Shown here: positions 9,469 through 18,171 of the stretch, one piece after another
Layout: every line of letters starts with the position of its first letter
How positions within the stretch are numbered: position 1 is the first letter of the stretch
Source: Alteripontixanthobacter sp.
GTDB lineage: Bacteria; Pseudomonadota; Alphaproteobacteria; Sphingomonadales; Sphingomonadaceae
Length of the DNA stretch: 64,000 bases
NCBI GenBank assembly: GCA_039968605.1
Contig: JBDVPM010000008.1
Coordinates: 744,001 to 808,000 of the forward strand
Direction: 5' to 3'
Program-made: the position numbers and the translations under genes
The notes under the pieces: model-generated
Seen by the model: the letters and a program-made list of their open reading frames with translations, nothing else
What the model was told of the DNA's origin: nothing
The model's database searches: none

Positions 9469-9987
9469 ATGGTCGAAGCTGCTCGCCAGCCCTTCATCCT
9501 TACCGCCCTGCTGCCGCAAGATCTGCAATCGCGCGCGGATCAGCTGCGGCAGGCCCATTTTCCGCCCGAACGCAATTACCTCAAGGCGCACGTCACGCTG
9601 TTCCACGCATTGCCCCGGCAGATAGAGGACGAGCTGCGCAATCTTCTCTCGCGCGTGGCGAGGGATAACAGCCCGGTCGCGGGGCGGCTGGAGGGGATCA
9701 TGTCGCTCGGCGGCGGAACCGCGCTCAAACTGTCCAGCCCGGACCTCCTCGGCCTGCGCGCAGATATTGGGGATCATTTCCATGGCATGCTAACCGTGCA
9801 GGATCAGCACACGCCGCGCCTCCACGTAACCATTCAGAACAAGGTCGCCGCGAAGGAAGCAAAGGCGCTGCAGGCGCAGCTGGAAGGTACGATCGAACCG
9901 CGCGCAATCCGCTTTCCCGGCATCGCATTGCACATCTATCGCGGCGGACCATGGGAGGCGGTGCGCCAATGGAAATTCCGCCGATAA
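9469..9987 (+). CDS. 2H phosphoesterase / 2'-5' RNA ligase-like protein
   Basis: Small cytosolic protein (172 aa) with the two H-x-T-x motifs of the 2H phosphoesterase superfamily, HVTL at 41-44 and HVTI at 119-122, about 77 residues apart as in ThpR-type proteins. Members act on 2',3'-cyclic phosphates or 2'-5' linkages in RNA; the substrate here is unknown. The ATG at 9469 lies seven bases after the mltG stop, so it is probably the last gene of the acpP-fabF-mltG unit. A longer upstream frame overlapping mltG is not credible. Confidence 0.82.
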   Translation: MVEAARQPFILTALLPQDLQSRADQLRQAHFPPERNYLKAHVTLFHALPRQIEDELRNLLSRVARDNSPVAGRLEGIMSLGGGTALKLSSPDLLGLRADIGDHFHGMLTVQDQHTPRLHVTIQNKVAAKEAKALQAQLEGTIEPRAIRFPGIALHIYRGGPWEAVRQWKFRR

Positions 9988-10017
9988 CTCCGCGCCCGGC
10001 GGCGTTACGATTGGCTG

Positions 10018-10046
10018 TTGACCGGGGCGAGGGGCGCGACTAAATG
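10018..10046 (+). promoter_or_regulatory. Candidate promoter of tRNA-Met
   Basis: TTGACC (10018-10023), a 17-base spacer and TAAATG (10041-10046) lie about 50 bases before the tRNA and are followed by a very GC-rich discriminator, as in stable-RNA promoters. The same bases can form an imperfect GC hairpin (about 10024-10058) that might instead terminate the upstream operon. Both readings are possible. Confidence 0.45.
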
Positions 10047-10099
10047 CGCGCCTCGCCCTTGCACCGGGACCACCCGCGCATCGCAGGCGCGCCCCTTGG

Positions 10100-10176
10100 G
10101 GCGGAGTAGCTCAGCTGGTTAGAGCAGCGGAATCATAATCCGCGTGTCGGGGGTTCAAGTCCCTCCTCCGCTACCA
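10100..10176 (+). tRNA. tRNA-Met (CAT anticodon), elongator type
   Basis: Full cloverleaf of 77 bases: acceptor GGCGGAG pairs with CTCCGCT (one G-U), D arm GCTC/GAGC, anticodon stem GCGGA/TCCGC around loop ATCATAA (anticodon CAT), T arm GGGGG/CCCTC with TTCAAGT loop, and an encoded CCA. The first base pair is G-U rather than the mismatch of initiator tRNA, so I call elongator Met. A CAU tRNA-Ile is the other possibility but its acceptor usually differs. Confidence 0.95.
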
Positions 10177-10209
10177 ATGTCTTTCTGATACTGGTTGAAC
10201 CGTCGTGCA

Positions 10210-10239
10210 GGAACCTTCCCTGCCGGTCGTGCGCTTGTT
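10210..10239 (+). promoter_or_regulatory. EcfG-like general-stress promoter before ku
   Basis: GGAAC (10210-10214) followed after 17 bases by CGCTTGTT (10232-10239) resembles the alphaproteobacterial EcfG promoter (GGAAC, 16-17 bases, CGTT), with three of four bases in the -10 core. It lies 20 bases ahead of the ku start. In rhizobia some Ku/LigD genes belong to this stress regulon, which makes the match sensible, but one base deviates. Confidence 0.35.
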
Positions 10240-10259
10240 CTCCTGTCAGGGAGATATCG

Positions 10260-11093
10260 ATGGCTGCACGCGCATATTGGCAAGGTCAGATCAGGTTGGC
10301 GCTCGTCTCCATTCCGGTCGAAATCTATTCGGCTACCAAGTCGGGCGCGAAGATCCGGTTCAACCAGATCCACGAACCGAGCGGCAAGCGGGTGTCCTAT
10401 CAAAAAACCGTGCCGGGCATCGGGCCGATCGACCGCGACGAGATCATCAAGGGTTACGAAGTCTCCAAGGGCGAATATGTCCTTCTGGACGAAGAAGAGA
10501 TCGAAGCGGTAAAGATCGAGAGCCGAAAGACGCTGGAACTGGTACAATTCGTCGAGGCTTGCGAGATAGATCCGCTCTATTTCGAGAAACCCTATTACGT
10601 CGTCCCGAAAGATGAATTGGCCGAAGAGGCGTTCGTCGTGCTGAGAGAGGCGCTGCGCAAGGCGAAGAAGGTGGCGCTGGGCCAGCTTTCTGTCCGCGGA
10701 TCGGAAAAGCTGGTGGCGATCAAGCCATGTGGGAAGGGCCTGCTGCTGGAAACTTTGCGCTACGCCGACGAAGTGAAGCAGGGGCAGGCGTTCTTCGACG
10801 ATATCGACGAAGGCAAGCCGAAAAAGGAGCTGCTCGACCTGGCCACCACACTGATCGAGGACAAGTCCGCCCCGTTCGATGCGAGCGAGTTCGAGGATCG
10901 CTATGTCGAGGCATTGCGCAAGCTGATCGACAAGAAGGCAAAGTCGAAAAGCAAGAAGGCGATTATCGAGGATGTCGATGAACCGGGCGAAACCGCCGGC
11001 AATGTGATCGACCTTATGGCGGCGCTGAAGAAATCGGTCGGCGGAAAGAAAGCGGGCGGCAAACCCGCTTCGAAGCGCAAGAAATCTGCCTGA
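10260..11093 (+). CDS. ku: Ku, DNA end-binding protein of bacterial NHEJ
   Basis: Homodimeric ring protein (277 aa) that threads onto broken DNA ends and recruits LigD. The Ku core fills residues 1-235 (AYWQGQIRLALVSIPVEIYSA, then SKGEYVLLDEEEIEAV and the bridge region). The C-terminal 25 residues are Lys-rich (KKSVGGKKAGGKPASKRKK), the usual DNA-binding tail of alphaproteobacterial Ku. GGGAGAT precedes the ATG. Its stop lies one base before the ligD ATG, so the repair pair is translated from one message. It lies directly downstream of tRNA-Met. Confidence 0.96.
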   Translation: MAARAYWQGQIRLALVSIPVEIYSATKSGAKIRFNQIHEPSGKRVSYQKTVPGIGPIDRDEIIKGYEVSKGEYVLLDEEEIEAVKIESRKTLELVQFVEACEIDPLYFEKPYYVVPKDELAEEAFVVLREALRKAKKVALGQLSVRGSEKLVAIKPCGKGLLLETLRYADEVKQGQAFFDDIDEGKPKKELLDLATTLIEDKSAPFDASEFEDRYVEALRKLIDKKAKSKSKKAIIEDVDEPGETAGNVIDLMAALKKSVGGKKAGGKPASKRKKSA

Positions 11094-11094
11094 T

Positions 11095-13650
11095 ATGCCG
11101 GCGCGCAAGACCACCACGAAGCGGTCCGGGCGTAGCGAAACCGATCCGCTCGCCACCTACAATGCGAAACGCGATTTTGAGAAAACGCCAGAGCCAGCGG
11201 GTAGTGCCGAAAGCAGCGAAAGCGGCAATCTTTTCATCGTACAAAAGCACGACGCGACGCGGCTGCATTGGGACTTGCGGCTGGAAGTAGACGGGGTTTT
11301 GAAGAGCTGGGCGGTGACCAAGGGGCCGTCCCCCGATCCGCAGATCAAGCGATTGGCGGTGCGGACCGAGGACCACCCCATGTCCTATGCCACTTTCGAG
11401 GGAACTATCCCGAAGGGTGAATATGGCGGCGGCACAGTCATGTTGTGGGATCGCGGCAACTGGTTACCGGTCGAAGGGAAAAGCGCGTTGGACCTGGAGA
11501 AAGGCCACCTGCATTTCTGCCTCGAAGGTGAGCGGATGAAGGGCGAATGGCTGTTGATCCGTCTGAAGCGCAAACCGGGTGAGAAGCGCGAAAACTGGCT
11601 GCTGCGCAAATTACAGGACACGTATGCGAAAAAGGGCGACGGCCTGGTCCAGCGCGAACTGACCAGCATATCGAGTGGCCGTTCGATGGCCGAAATCGCG
11701 GCCGATCGAAAAGGCGAGGTATCGGCGGGTGAGCAGGACGACACTTTCCTCGCGCGCATGGAGGAGACTTCCGCCCCCCGTGCGCCGAAGGCCAAGGCGA
11801 GAACGCGCAAGCGGCCCAAGGATGTACCTCTGCCGACATTCCGCAAGCCGCAGCTCGCCACCCTGGTCGACGATGTGCCTGCCGGAAATGGCTGGATGCA
11901 CGAGATCAAATTCGACGGGTATCGCGCGATGATTGCCGCGAAAGGCGGTGAAGTGCGCGTTTTCACTCGCAGCGGCAAGGACTGGACCGACAAGTTCGCT
12001 CCGCTTGTGGAGGCTATCGCGGCCCTCGATCTGCCCCCCAGCCTGATCGACGGCGAAATCGTCGCTTACGACGCGCAGGGCAATCCCGATTTTTCCAGCC
12101 TGCAAGAGGTTCTGAAGCGCGGGCATGGCAGTCAGTCGAAAACGGACCGCCTGGCCCTGCACGCTTTCGACTTGCTCGAACTCAATGGCGACGATCTGGC
12201 GACGCTGTCCAATATCGAGCGCAAGGAACGGCTCGAGGCGTTGCTTGCCGCAGCCGCGCCGCCGGTTCATGTCGCCGATCATGTGATCGGGGCAGGCGAA
12301 CAGCTGTTCGAGACGATGTGCAAGGCCGGGCAGGAAGGCATTATCGCCAAGAAGATCGACGCGTCATATCGGCACGCGCGATCCAAAAATTGGGTGAAGG
12401 TCAAATGTACCCGGCGGCAGGAATTCGTCGTTGTCGGCTGGAAGAAGAGCGCTGCGAAGCGGCGGCCTTTCGCATCATTGCTGATGGCGCAGCATGAAGG
12501 CGGCGAGCTGGTCTACAAAGGCAATGTCGGCAGCGGTTTCAGCGGCGACGAGCTGGACGAACTGGCCGCGAAGCTCCGCCGGTTGGAACGTAAAACGCCT
12601 CCGGTGGACGTGGACAAGGCCAGCGCGCGCGGCGTTACTTGGGTGACCCCCAAGCTGGTGGCCGAAGTGGCATTTGCGGAGTTTACCGCAAGCGGAAATA
12701 TCCGCCACGGCAGCTATCTCGGCCTCAGAACCGACAAGCCTGCAAGATCGGTCAAGCCGGAGCGGGCAGTACCTGTTCGCACGCCCGCCACCGGCGTGAA
12801 GATATCCAGCCGCGAGCGTGTGATCTTTCCCGAAAGCGGGCAATCCAAGGGCCAACTGGCAGACTATTACGAAGCCGTCGCCCCAATCATGCTGCCATTC
12901 GCCGCGAAGCGGCCTGTCAGCCTGGTACGGTGTCCGCAGGGCCGCGCGAAGAAGTGCTTCTTTCAGAAACACGATAGCGGTGCGTTCGGTGATGCGGTGC
13001 ATAATATCCCGGTCACCGAAAAGGACGGCGGCAGCGAAGATTACCTCTATATCGAAAATGCGCGCGGAATTCTGCAATGCGTGCAGATGGGAACGATCGA
13101 GTTCCACGGCTGGGGCTCTCGCACGGATGATGTGGAGGCACCGGACCGGATGGTTTTGGACCTCGATCCCGACGAAGGGCTCGATTTTGACGATGTGAAA
13201 CATGCAGCTCGGGATATTCGCGCCCGGCTATCCGATATCGGCTTGGTCAGCTTCGCGATGCTGTCAGGCGGGAAAGGGGTCCACGTGGTGATGCCGCTGG
13301 ATCCCGGTCACTCCTGGGAAGTACACAAGGATTTCTCGCGCCGCTTTGCCGAGGCATTGGCTTTGGCCGAGCCCGATCGTTTCACCGCGACGATGAGCAA
13401 GGCCAAGCGCAAGGGAAAAATCTTCATCGATTGGCTGCGTAACCAGCGGGGCAGCACCGCCGTGCTGCCATATTCCGCGCGGGCGAGAAGCGGCGCACCG
13501 GTCGCGGTGCCTGTCGATTGGAATGAGCTGAAATCGATCAAGGATGCCAAGCCTTTTTCGATCGGCGATGCTGAGAAGCTGATCGAGCGTGCGCAAAGCA
13601 GCAACCTGGCGGGCTGGGGCTTTGCCGATCAGGCGCTGCCGGATTTGTAA
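11095..13650 (+). CDS. ligD: ATP-dependent DNA ligase D (phosphoesterase-ligase-polymerase)
   Basis: Trifunctional NHEJ enzyme of 851 aa. The order is 3'-phosphoesterase (about 1-180; H52 and H58 in HDATRLHWDLRLE), ATP-dependent ligase (about 235-540; catalytic K272 in EIKFDGYR, then IDGEIVAYD and EGIIAKK), and primase-type polymerase (about 560-851; metal ligands D689 and D691 in VLDLDPDEG, plus SGGKGVHVV). This PE-Lig-Pol order is that of Pseudomonas and rhizobia, not of mycobacteria. A basic linker (KAKARTRKRPKD) joins the first two domains. All key residues are present, so full function is expected together with Ku. Confidence 0.96.
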   Translation: MPARKTTTKRSGRSETDPLATYNAKRDFEKTPEPAGSAESSESGNLFIVQKHDATRLHWDLRLEVDGVLKSWAVTKGPSPDPQIKRLAVRTEDHPMSYATFEGTIPKGEYGGGTVMLWDRGNWLPVEGKSALDLEKGHLHFCLEGERMKGEWLLIRLKRKPGEKRENWLLRKLQDTYAKKGDGLVQRELTSISSGRSMAEIAADRKGEVSAGEQDDTFLARMEETSAPRAPKAKARTRKRPKDVPLPTFRKPQLATLVDDVPAGNGWMHEIKFDGYRAMIAAKGGEVRVFTRSGKDWTDKFAPLVEAIAALDLPPSLIDGEIVAYDAQGNPDFSSLQEVLKRGHGSQSKTDRLALHAFDLLELNGDDLATLSNIERKERLEALLAAAAPPVHVADHVIGAGEQLFETMCKAGQEGIIAKKIDASYRHARSKNWVKVKCTRRQEFVVVGWKKSAAKRRPFASLLMAQHEGGELVYKGNVGSGFSGDELDELAAKLRRLERKTPPVDVDKASARGVTWVTPKLVAEVAFAEFTASGNIRHGSYLGLRTDKPARSVKPERAVPVRTPATGVKISSRERVIFPESGQSKGQLADYYEAVAPIMLPFAAKRPVSLVRCPQGRAKKCFFQKHDSGAFGDAVHNIPVTEKDGGSEDYLYIENARGILQCVQMGTIEFHGWGSRTDDVEAPDRMVLDLDPDEGLDFDDVKHAARDIRARLSDIGLVSFAMLSGGKGVHVVMPLDPGHSWEVHKDFSRRFAEALALAEPDRFTATMSKAKRKGKIFIDWLRNQRGSTAVLPYSARARSGAPVAVPVDWNELKSIKDAKPFSIGDAEKLIERAQSSNLAGWGFADQALPDL

Positions 13651-13662
13651 GGGGTAGCTTGC

Positions 13663-14169
13663 ATGACAGAGCGGATAGAAGACCTTGTTGCTCGATTGGG
13701 CGAACAAATCGGTTCAAGCGGTGTCACGCTTGCGGCTGCCGAGAGCTGCACCGGTGGGATGCTGTGCGGGGCCATTACCGCCAATCCCGCGGTCAGCGGC
13801 TCGCTGGAGCGGGGCATGGTGGTCTATTCCCCCAACGCCAAGGCCGACCTGCTCGGCCTCGATCTGGAGCGGGTGGAAAGCTGCGACGGCGTCGACAAAG
13901 AATTGACGATCGACATGGCCAAGAAGGCCCTCGGCCGCAGCCGTGCTTCCATCGCTATTGCGATTGCAGGATTTGCCGGCCCGCGTGAGAAAGGCGAAGA
14001 GGTCGGCTTGGTTCACTTCGCCATCGCGACGAGCCGCGGCGAAATAATTCACCGGGAACACCGTTTTGGCGATCCGGGACGGGAAACGGTCTGCAAGCGT
14101 GCAGTCGAGACCGCGCTGAGCCTCCTGATCGACGTAGTGCACACTCAGCGAGCCGCAGGGTCCGATTAA
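13663..14169 (+). CDS. pncC: CinA C-terminal family amidase (PncC-like)
   Basis: Cytosolic protein of 168 aa corresponding to the stand-alone C-terminal domain of CinA, which deamidates nicotinamide mononucleotide in NAD recycling. The motif AAAESCTGG with S28 is clear; the usual GxAGP glycine loop appears as AGFAGPREKG, slightly degenerate. There is no N-terminal molybdopterin-like CinA domain. It begins 12 bases after ligD, so it may be read through from the NHEJ operon, although no functional link is established. NAD-related activity is family-based inference. Confidence 0.8.
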   Translation: MTERIEDLVARLGEQIGSSGVTLAAAESCTGGMLCGAITANPAVSGSLERGMVVYSPNAKADLLGLDLERVESCDGVDKELTIDMAKKALGRSRASIAIAIAGFAGPREKGEEVGLVHFAIATSRGEIIHREHRFGDPGRETVCKRAVETALSLLIDVVHTQRAAGSD

Positions 14170-14178
14170 GGCCCTGGC

Positions 14179-14364
14179 CTAGTCGTCCTTGTGCTCGGGC
14201 TTGCCCTGGTGTTCGGTGCTTGCCAGATCTTCCAATTCATCTTCGCTCATCGATTCGTACATATCCTTCGACGCGCCTTGAAGATCGCTTTTGTTCGTCT
14301 CGCCGCGCTTGGCCGAGAGGGCCGCTCCTGCAGCTTTCTGCTGGGCTTTCGATTTTGCCGGCAT
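14179..14364 (-). CDS. DUF3008 family small protein
   Basis: Small hydrophilic protein (61 aa) with the DUF3008 pattern: MPAKSKAQQKAAGAALSAKR followed by SMSEDELEDLAST and a Lys/Asp tail. Such proteins are often found among stress-related genes in alphaproteobacteria; the biochemical role is unknown. Of two in-frame ATGs I chose the second (14364), seven bases after AAGGA; the first at 14370 abuts the ribosome site. It follows the SDR gene on the same strand after about 47 bases and is probably co-transcribed. It converges with pncC. Confidence 0.82.
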   Translation of the reverse strand: MPAKSKAQQKAAGAALSAKRGETNKSDLQGASKDMYESMSEDELEDLASTEHQGKPEHKDD

Positions 14365-14411
14365 GTTCATTTCCTTTCTTGTGGCTGTGTGGAGGAGGGG
14401 CGCCTAGCGCC

Positions 14412-15281
14412 TTAGCCGCCCACGATTATCCCGCCATTCGGATGCAGCACCTGTCCCGACATGTAGCTGGAATCCTGGCAGGCCAGGAACAGGAAGGCGG
14501 GCGCAACTTCATTAGGCTGGCCGGGCCGTCCCATCGGCGTGCCCTCGCCAAAATCGTCCATCGCTTCGGGCGGTTGCCCGCCATAGGGATTGAGCGGCGT
14601 CCAGATCGGGCCGGGCGCTACGGCATTCACGCGGATACCGTCTTCGATCAGGTTTTCGGATAACGACCGCGTGAAAGCGGTGATCGCGCCCTTCGTGGCC
14701 GAATAATCGAGTAGATTGTCCGAACCCTTATACATCGTCACGCTCGTGGAATTGATGATCGCGCTGCCTTTTCCCAGATGCGGCCGGGCCGCCTGAACCA
14801 GGAAGAACATCGAATAGATGTTGGTCTGGAATGTTCTACGCAGCTGTTCTTCGGTGATGTTTTCGATGCTGTCGTCGGGATGTTGCTCACCGGCATTATT
14901 GACCAGCACGTCCAGCCTGCCGAATGTATCGATCGTTTGCGCGACGACCTTGTCTGCAAAGTCCTTGCGGCCAAGATCGCCTTGCATGCAGATGGCCTTG
15001 CGCCCCTCGCTTTCGACAATCGACCGGGTTTTCTGGGCGTCTCGTGTTTCCTCGTCCGCGAAATACACGATAACGATATCGGCGCCTTCGCGCGCAAACA
15101 GCACGGCGACTGCTCGGCCAATCCCGCTATCTGCCCCGGTAACGATGGCTACCTTGCCGGCCAGCCGGTCCGACCCGCGATAACGCGGTTCCCATTCGGG
15201 CTTGTCTTCCATTTCAGCCTCTGCACCGGGCATCCGGGGCTCTTCATCCAGTTCGGGTTCAAATGTCCGAGTATCGTTCAC
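14412..15281 (-). CDS. SDR family oxidoreductase, general-stress type
   Basis: Short-chain dehydrogenase/reductase of 289 aa. The Rossmann motif TGADSGIG (about 48-55), NNAG and the catalytic Y193-x3-K197 (YSATK) with an upstream Ser are all visible. An acidic N-terminal extension of about 40 residues (PGAEAEMEDKPEWEPRYRGS) matches the YdaD/GSP39-like branch found among stress genes. I chose GTG at 15281 because AAGGAG lies six bases before it; a TTG two codons upstream would touch the ribosome site. The substrate is unknown. Confidence 0.85.
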   Translation of the reverse strand: MNDTRTFEPELDEEPRMPGAEAEMEDKPEWEPRYRGSDRLAGKVAIVTGADSGIGRAVAVLFAREGADIVIVYFADEETRDAQKTRSIVESEGRKAICMQGDLGRKDFADKVVAQTIDTFGRLDVLVNNAGEQHPDDSIENITEEQLRRTFQTNIYSMFFLVQAARPHLGKGSAIINSTSVTMYKGSDNLLDYSATKGAITAFTRSLSENLIEDGIRVNAVAPGPIWTPLNPYGGQPPEAMDDFGEGTPMGRPGQPNEVAPAFLFLACQDSSYMSGQVLHPNGGIIVGG

Positions 15282-15584
15282 GATCAACTCCTTTCGTCAC
15301 CATATTCAACTGAAAAGACGAGGAAATGGTTTCGTGGAAGCGCGCAAAACCGCAATGGATCGTGCCATATCTGCGATTACCGGCAAGCGCATCGCTCAAT
15401 CAGTCCGGCTGGTCGTGCAGTCTTGCGGATCGTGCAATTGGAATATTCTGGCAAACTGGTGTATCCCTGTTATTCACCCGCTTCGAGGTAGCTCCTCGTT
15501 CAACACGGGATGTTCTTCAGGGTCGCGAATGGATGGCCGCCTTCAGATGGCGCTGTCCCACTGCGATTACTGGGGACTGGGGCG
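15282..15584. other. Divergent intergenic region, SDR and antiporter
   Basis: About 303 bases between two outward-reading genes. It must hold both promoters, but I find no good GGAAC/CGTT or TTGACA/TATAAT pair. TTGGAA near 15440 with TGTATC 16 bases on is a very weak match. There is no convincing small gene, hairpin or repeat. Confidence 0.4.
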
Positions 15585-18068
15585 ATGCATGAGGGGGTTT
15601 CTTCACTAATCCTGGGGCTGTTCGGGCTGCTTATGATAGCTGTCCTGATGCTGCCCGTGGCGCGGCGGGTGGGGATACCCTACACCGTGTTCCTCTCGAT
15701 TATCGGGATTGGGCTGGGCCTCTCTCTTGGCTTTGCGCAAGCCTACGATCTGGGCATTGCCAGCGATTTTCTGGCGGCTGCGGGCTCATTCGGGCTGACG
15801 TCGGAAATCGTGTTCTTCATCTTCCTGCCGGCGCTGGTTTTCGAAAGTGCGCTGGCGATCGATATTAGGCGGCTGATCGCGGATATCCGGCCGATCCTGA
15901 TCCTCGCCATTTTGGGCCTGCTGATTTCCACCTTCCTTGTGGGTGGAGCGATCTGGTCGGTGGCGGGAATGCCGTTTGTGGTGTGCCTGCTATTGGGCGC
16001 GATCCTGTCGGCGACCGACCCGGTTGCGGTCGTGGCGATCTTCAAGGATCTGGGCGCGCCCAAGCGACTGGCAGTGCTGGTCGAAGGTGAGAGCCTGTTT
16101 AACGATGCCACTGCCATCGTGCTGTTCAACATTCTCGCCGCTATGATCCTGACCGGTGCCGACGCCTCGATCGGCGATGGGGCGCTATCCTTCTTGACAG
16201 TGTTCATCGGCGGAAGCCTGGTCGGGCTGGTGCTGTCCTGGATTTACATCAAGGCGATCGAGAAAGTGCGAAACATGGCACTGGTCGAGGTGACGCTGAC
16301 GATTTCTCTGGCCTATCTCTCCTTCCTGATTGCCGAGCATTATCTGCACGTATCGGGCGTGATGGCGACGGTGACATCGGCGCTGGTCGTCGGCTCCAAG
16401 GGGCGCACATCGATATCCAGCGACGGGTGGCATCTGCTCGAAGAAACCTGGGAGACTCTGGGTTTCTGGGCAAATTCGCTGATCTTCATCCTTGTCGGAT
16501 TAGCGGTCCCGGTTATCCTTGCGTCGATCTCGGCCGATTACTGGCTGGTGCTGGCGGTCGCCCTGGTGGCGGCGTTTCTCGCCAGGGGCTTGCTGACCCA
16601 CGGCCTGATCCCGCTGATCGCGTTCCTGCGGCTCGGCATACCGGTTTCGAACGGATTTCGCACGGTGATGTGGTGGGGCGGTTTGCGCGGTGCGGTTTCG
16701 CTGGCGCTGGCTCTCGCAGTGTATGAAAATTCTGAATTCCCCATAGAGATCAGGCAATTCATCGTCACGCTGGTATGCGGGTTCGTTCTCTTCACCCTGT
16801 TCGTCAATGCGCCGACGGTGGGTATGGTGATGAAATTCTTCCGGCTCGACCAGCTTTCGCCATCGGACAAGGTTGTGCGCAACAGGGCGATCCAGACCTC
16901 TATCGACACCATCGCGGCCGATTTGCCTAAGCTGGCAGCCCGGCAGGGCATCACCCCGGGAACTGCGCAGATGGTCGCGGACGATTACGATACCAAAGCG
17001 CGTGCTTCGGCATCATCGGAAGACCATTTGAACGATGAGGACTGGCTGAAAATCGGCCTGCTATCGCTGATCGGGCAGGAACGGCAGGAATATCTCGATC
17101 AATATGCCGCCGGACATATCAGTTCGTCCGTTGCGCAGGTGCTGCTGGGCGGAGTGGACGATATCCGGGACCAAACCAAGGCGAACGGGCTGGCGGGTTG
17201 GGAAAAATCGACAGTTCAGGCGCTCGATTTCGATTGGCAATTCCGCCTCGCAATGGCTCTGCACAGACGGCTGCAGATAACCAGGCCACTCGCGCGCCAG
17301 CTGGCCAATCGGCTGGAGAAGCTGCGCACCATGAGCCTGGTCACGCTGGAACTGGTGGATCATGGGCTGGCCCAGATCGAGCAGATCGTCCCGGCCGACA
17401 TGCTGCCCCGGCTGGCACGGATACTGAAGCAGCGCGCGGAGCTTATCGGACAGGCGCAAAGCGCGCTGCGCGAGCAATATCCCGACTATGCCAACCAGCT
17501 CGATCAGCGCTATCTGGAACGCTGCGCCATCCGGCAGGAGCGGGAAAGTTACAACCGCTTGCACAAGGGGTCGGTTATCGGCGGAGAGCTGCATCTCAGC
17601 CTGAGCGGCCAGCTCGATGCGCGCTATGCCGAACTGAGCAAGCAGCCGGCGCTGGATATCGGGCTGAGCCCCAGCGAGCTGGTCGCGAAGGTTCCGCTGT
17701 TCCGGTCGCTGCCCCAGCAACAGCAGATCGCGATTGCCCATTTGCTGCGATCTCGTCTGGCGGTTCCCGGGGAGCAGATTATTCGCAAAGGCGAGGAGGG
17801 GGCGGGCATGTTCTTCGTATCGTCCGGCGCGCTGCGGGTCGATCTGGGGCAGAACTCCGTTGTCGTCGGCAGCGGTGCGTTTCTGGGTGAAATGGCGCTG
17901 GTGAGCGGGGAAAAGCGCGTTGCCGATGTTTTCTCGCTCGGCTTCAGCGAACTGCTGGAGCTAAGCCGGGCCGAATTCCGCGCGATGATGGAACTGAACC
18001 CGGATATAAGCGCCGCGATCGAGGCGGTCGCGCAGGAGCGGCAAGCGATCTTGTCAGAAGAAACATGA
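15585..18068 (+). CDS. CPA1 Na+/H+ antiporter with C-terminal cNMP-binding-like domain
   Basis: Membrane antiporter of 828 aa. Residues about 5-410 hold roughly twelve hydrophobic segments and the CPA1 core: ILSATDPVAVVAIFKDLG and LVEGESLFNDATAIVLF contain the conserved DP and ND transport residues. A long cytoplasmic helical region (about 430-690) follows. The last 135 residues resemble a cyclic-nucleotide-binding beta-roll (LFRSLPQQQQIAIAHLL, then GEQIIRKGEEGAGMFFVSSG and FLGEMALVSGEKRVADV). Similar long SOS1/NHE-like proteins regulate cytoplasmic pH or Na+. I start at ATG 15585, just before the first membrane helix; the longer frame adds 25 residues unlike the family. Confidence 0.88.
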   Translation: MHEGVSSLILGLFGLLMIAVLMLPVARRVGIPYTVFLSIIGIGLGLSLGFAQAYDLGIASDFLAAAGSFGLTSEIVFFIFLPALVFESALAIDIRRLIADIRPILILAILGLLISTFLVGGAIWSVAGMPFVVCLLLGAILSATDPVAVVAIFKDLGAPKRLAVLVEGESLFNDATAIVLFNILAAMILTGADASIGDGALSFLTVFIGGSLVGLVLSWIYIKAIEKVRNMALVEVTLTISLAYLSFLIAEHYLHVSGVMATVTSALVVGSKGRTSISSDGWHLLEETWETLGFWANSLIFILVGLAVPVILASISADYWLVLAVALVAAFLARGLLTHGLIPLIAFLRLGIPVSNGFRTVMWWGGLRGAVSLALALAVYENSEFPIEIRQFIVTLVCGFVLFTLFVNAPTVGMVMKFFRLDQLSPSDKVVRNRAIQTSIDTIAADLPKLAARQGITPGTAQMVADDYDTKARASASSEDHLNDEDWLKIGLLSLIGQERQEYLDQYAAGHISSSVAQVLLGGVDDIRDQTKANGLAGWEKSTVQALDFDWQFRLAMALHRRLQITRPLARQLANRLEKLRTMSLVTLELVDHGLAQIEQIVPADMLPRLARILKQRAELIGQAQSALREQYPDYANQLDQRYLERCAIRQERESYNRLHKGSVIGGELHLSLSGQLDARYAELSKQPALDIGLSPSELVAKVPLFRSLPQQQQIAIAHLLRSRLAVPGEQIIRKGEEGAGMFFVSSGALRVDLGQNSVVVGSGAFLGEMALVSGEKRVADVFSLGFSELLELSRAEFRAMMELNPDISAAIEAVAQERQAILSEET

Positions 18069-18171
18069 TCGGCTTATCGACTAAGAAAACGCGGGCCAGG
18101 CAGGCCGGCGATGCGCGATCTGGGCAGCGCTCGCCGAGCGAAAGAGGCGGTTCGGCTAACGCATGGGCCGC

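Noticed and set aside
10100-14169. Genomic island inserted at tRNA-Met
   Set aside because: No integrase and no visible repeat of the tRNA 3' end nearby; ku-ligD composition matches the surroundings.
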